A stretch of DNA of 8,114 nt from Ktedonobacterales bacterium (GTDB lineage Bacteria; Chloroflexota; Ktedonobacteria; Ktedonobacterales; JACDGC01), in assembly GCA_013815535.1 (NCBI GenBank), contig JACDGC010000141.1, positions 1-8,114 of the forward strand, given 5' to 3'. This document shows, one piece after another, positions 6,551 through 8,114 of the stretch; position 1 is the first letter of the stretch; every line of letters begins with the position of its first letter. Under the pieces are notes generated by a model. It saw only the letters and a list, made by a program, of their open reading frames with translations, was not told where the DNA came from and did no database searches. The translations under genes and the position numbers were made by a program.

Positions 6551-6625
6551 ATGAAGATGAAAGGCGACCGAGCCGAGGCCATCTTTGACGAGATTAAAGG
6601 TTTCGCGCGCAGAAGGAGTCAGTGA
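6551..6625 (+). pseudogene. Truncated 3' tail of an unidentified gene, cut by MITE copy B
   Basis: A short frame of 24 codons, reading MKMKGDRAEAIFDEIKGF and then ARRRSQ, begins at the first base after the element's CTAG and stops at 6625. No ribosome site can precede it other than element sequence, and an in-frame TAG lies immediately upstream. It stops three bases before the next start codon (6628), the spacing expected of an upstream operon partner. I infer that it is the C-terminal remnant of a gene once co-transcribed with the next one. It is too short to identify, and may not be coding at all. Confidence 0.4.
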
Positions 6626-6627
6626 CC

Positions 6628-7051
6628 ATGACCAAACCACAGCCGCAATGGCAGCCTATCAGCCAGTTACCCATGATCACCTCTGCCCTGGATGGGATGC
6701 TGGAATCCGCGACCGAGAACCTGACCATGCTCCGTCAGGCACGACCTGGCTCCCTTGACGATGCCACTGTCGCGCGGGTCATCAGCGTGTATACGACGCA
6801 GCACGATGACCTCTGGTTATACGAGACACGTGCTCCAGCGCTGGCAGGCGGAATCCCTCACCAGCGCGCAGCGCGTCGAGGTCACGTACCTCACCGGACA
6901 ACTCGCCCGCTTACGCGACACGCTCACCACGGTGCTCACCCTCGGCGAGCACCTCAACGCCACCACCATCGAAGCGATCCTGGCAAAGAGCGACACCGAG
7001 CTGGGGCTCGAATTCCTCCTGCGCAGGGGACGAGTCGCAGACGACGAGTGA
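6628..7051 (+). pseudogene. Small, mostly helical protein of unknown function, broken by a +1 frameshift
   Basis: The ATG at 6628 has AAGGAG (6613-6618) nine bases upstream. Frame 1 reads MTKPQPQWQPISQLPMITSA and on to DDLWLYE (66 residues, to 6825), then degenerates into Arg/His-rich noise up to 7110. The next frame, from 6827, reads HVLQRWQAESLTSAQRVEV and continues through LARLRDTLTTVL, AILAKSDTELGLEFLL to a stop at 7051. Removing one base (A at 6826) joins the two into one sensible protein of about 140 residues rich in amphipathic helices, with LYE-HVLQRW across the joint. I do not recognise the function; the lack of signal or membrane segments suggests a cytoplasmic protein. Either it is a recent pseudogene or the extra base is a sequencing error. 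An upstream GTG in the same frame (6622) has poorer spacing to the ribosome site. Confidence 0.65.
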
Positions 7052-7113
7052 GCGCCACATCCACTGTCATTTTTGGAATTAGGTCGAGTCATAGGAGCCT
7101 GCGCAACTGAGGA

Positions 7114-7144
7114 TTGGTAGGAGCGCGGAGAGGTGCATTACAAT
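7114..7144 (+). promoter_or_regulatory. Possible sigma-70-type promoter for the methyltransferase
   Basis: TTGGTA (7114-7119) and TACAAT (7139-7144) resemble -35 and -10 boxes, but the 19-base spacing is long. The -10 lies 39 bases before the ATG at 7184. Motif appearance only. Confidence 0.3.
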
Positions 7145-7171
7145 GACCGAGAGCAGTGACCAAGACTGCTC

Positions 7172-7178
7172 AAGGAGG
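7172..7178 (+). promoter_or_regulatory. Ribosome binding site of the methyltransferase
   Basis: AAGGAGG, five bases before the ATG at 7184, is a near-consensus Shine-Dalgarno and fixes the start. Confidence 0.8.
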
Positions 7179-7183
7179 AACGC

Positions 7184-7969
7184 ATGCAGCGATGGACAAA
7201 TGGGGAAGCGTATGATCCCTATATGGGGCGCTGGAGTCACGCCGTAGCGGCACAGTTTTTGCCATGGTTAGCCGTTCCCAAGCACGCCACCTGGGTTGAT
7301 GTGGGCTCGGGGACAGGCGTCGTCATTCGTGCCTTGCTCGATGCTCAGGAGCCCACGCGGGTGATGGGCATCGACCGCTCGGCGGCGTATCTAGCGTTTG
7401 CCCAGCACCACATTACGGACCCACGAGTCGCTTGGGTCGTGGGGGAGGCGGAGCACCTGCCCGTGGCTGATGCGAGTTGGGATGTCGTCGTGGCCGGATT
7501 GCTCGTGAATTTCGTCCCCCATCCCGACCAGGCGGTGCGGGAATGGCGGCGTGTGGTGCGCTCGCAAGGGACCGTGGCCGCCTATGTATGGGATTACGTG
7601 GACGGCATGCCGCTCAATCAAGTGTTCTGGGCGGCCGTGGCCCAGCTCCAGCCCGACCCGCAGGTTGAAGAGGAACGGCACCAATTCGATCAGTGGCAGC
7701 CCTCTGTATTAACCCACCTATGGCAGGAGGCGGGCCTGGTGGACATTCAGACCACCAGCATCCACCTCCCCATGGTGTTTGCCGATTTCGCGGATTTTTG
7801 GACGCCCTTTCTGGGGGGACAAGGGACCGCACCGGAGTACTACCAGGCGTTGCCAGAAACCATGCGTATCCACTTACGTGAAACGCTGCATGCCGCGCTA
7901 CCGCTGCGGGCCGACGGCTCGCTCCACTTAGCAGCCCGTGCATGGGCCATCCAGGGACGGGTCGCGTAA
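7184..7969 (+). CDS. Class I SAM-dependent methyltransferase
   Basis: 261 residues, a usual length for a free-standing UbiE/Methyltransf_11-type enzyme that transfers methyl from S-adenosylmethionine in the cytoplasm. Visible elements: an N-terminal YDPYMGRWSHAVAAQFLPWL (~10-29) seen in many family members, the SAM-binding glycine loop VDVGSGTGV (~38-46), an acidic residue after strand 2 (D64 in GIDRSAAYL), GEAEHLPVAD (~87-96) for adenine contact, SWDVVVAGLLVNFVPHPDQA (~98-117) as motif IV and following, and VVRSQGTVAAYVWDY (~124-138). The C-terminal ~120 residues, rich in aromatic and acidic positions, probably form the substrate cap. The methyl acceptor cannot be inferred. The start is set by AAGGAGG five bases upstream. 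No partner gene follows within the window, and the gene looks intact. Confidence 0.88.
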   Translation: MQRWTNGEAYDPYMGRWSHAVAAQFLPWLAVPKHATWVDVGSGTGVVIRALLDAQEPTRVMGIDRSAAYLAFAQHHITDPRVAWVVGEAEHLPVADASWDVVVAGLLVNFVPHPDQAVREWRRVVRSQGTVAAYVWDYVDGMPLNQVFWAAVAQLQPDPQVEEERHQFDQWQPSVLTHLWQEAGLVDIQTTSIHLPMVFADFADFWTPFLGGQGTAPEYYQALPETMRIHLRETLHAALPLRADGSLHLAARAWAIQGRVA

Positions 7970-8114
7970 CGGCGCAGACACGAGTACTGACGGCGACAAC
8001 CAGTTGCGGATGGGCGGAGCAAGCACAAAAGCTTCGCCACCATCTCCATACTGTGATCCCGTGGGGGAGCGATTGCGCATGTGCCGGGGAGATGTGGTTG
8101 ATCCAGTTTGGTGG
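7970..8114. other. Window end without a recognisable feature
   Basis: 145 bases after the methyltransferase stop. No supported gene, terminator or RNA is seen. A short minus-strand frame here overlaps the end of the methyltransferase and has no recognisable protein features. Confidence 0.4.

Noticed and set aside
1..8114. CRISPR array, tRNA or rRNA genes
   Set aside because: No regularly spaced repeats and no cloverleaf or rRNA signature sequence noticed on either strand.

Overview
The window is a GC-rich piece of bacterial chromosome. Gene style (a SAM methyltransferase, a DoxX-like protein, an ECF sigma factor of the SigJ/ECF42 kind, a CoA-disulfide reductase with fused rhodanese, an AHSA1/SRPBCC protein) fits a metabolically versatile soil-type bacterium. 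Chloroflexota is my best guess, from the look of the proteins only; nothing here is a taxonomic marker.

Layout. (1) 32-817, minus: a tyrosine-recombinase-like protein that lacks a recognisable C-terminal catalytic half. (2) 818-1372: about 550 bases with no gene I can support. (3) 1373-2778, plus: a nucleoside phosphorylase-family gene coupled by an ATGA overlap to a small DoxX/DoxD-type membrane protein. (4) 2876-4936, minus: two decayed genes back to back. One is an ECF42-type sigma factor without its N-terminal domain and with two -1 frameshifts; the other is a CoA-disulfide reductase/rhodanese cut at its N-terminal side. (5) 4936-6550: two copies of a 92-bp mobile element, each with short terminal inverted repeats, in opposite orientation. 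They bracket an AT-richer cassette with two intact minus-strand genes: an AHSA1-type SRPBCC protein and a 221-residue protein made of two internal repeats. (6) 6551-7051, plus: a gene tail cut by the second mobile element, then a small helical-protein gene broken by a one-base insertion. (7) 7184-7969, plus: an intact class I SAM-dependent methyltransferase. The last 145 bases hold nothing recognisable.

The most interesting structure is the pair of inverted MITE-like elements. The left copy interrupts the CoA-disulfide reductase exactly at its edge and also supplies the stop codon of the AHSA1 gene. The right copy directly precedes a truncated gene tail. The DNA between them is visibly poorer in GC than the flanks. 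Together with the frameshifted and truncated neighbours, this looks like an accessory island of recent insertion and gene decay. The three single-base frameshifts could instead be sequencing errors. No complete novel defence or metabolic system is evident.
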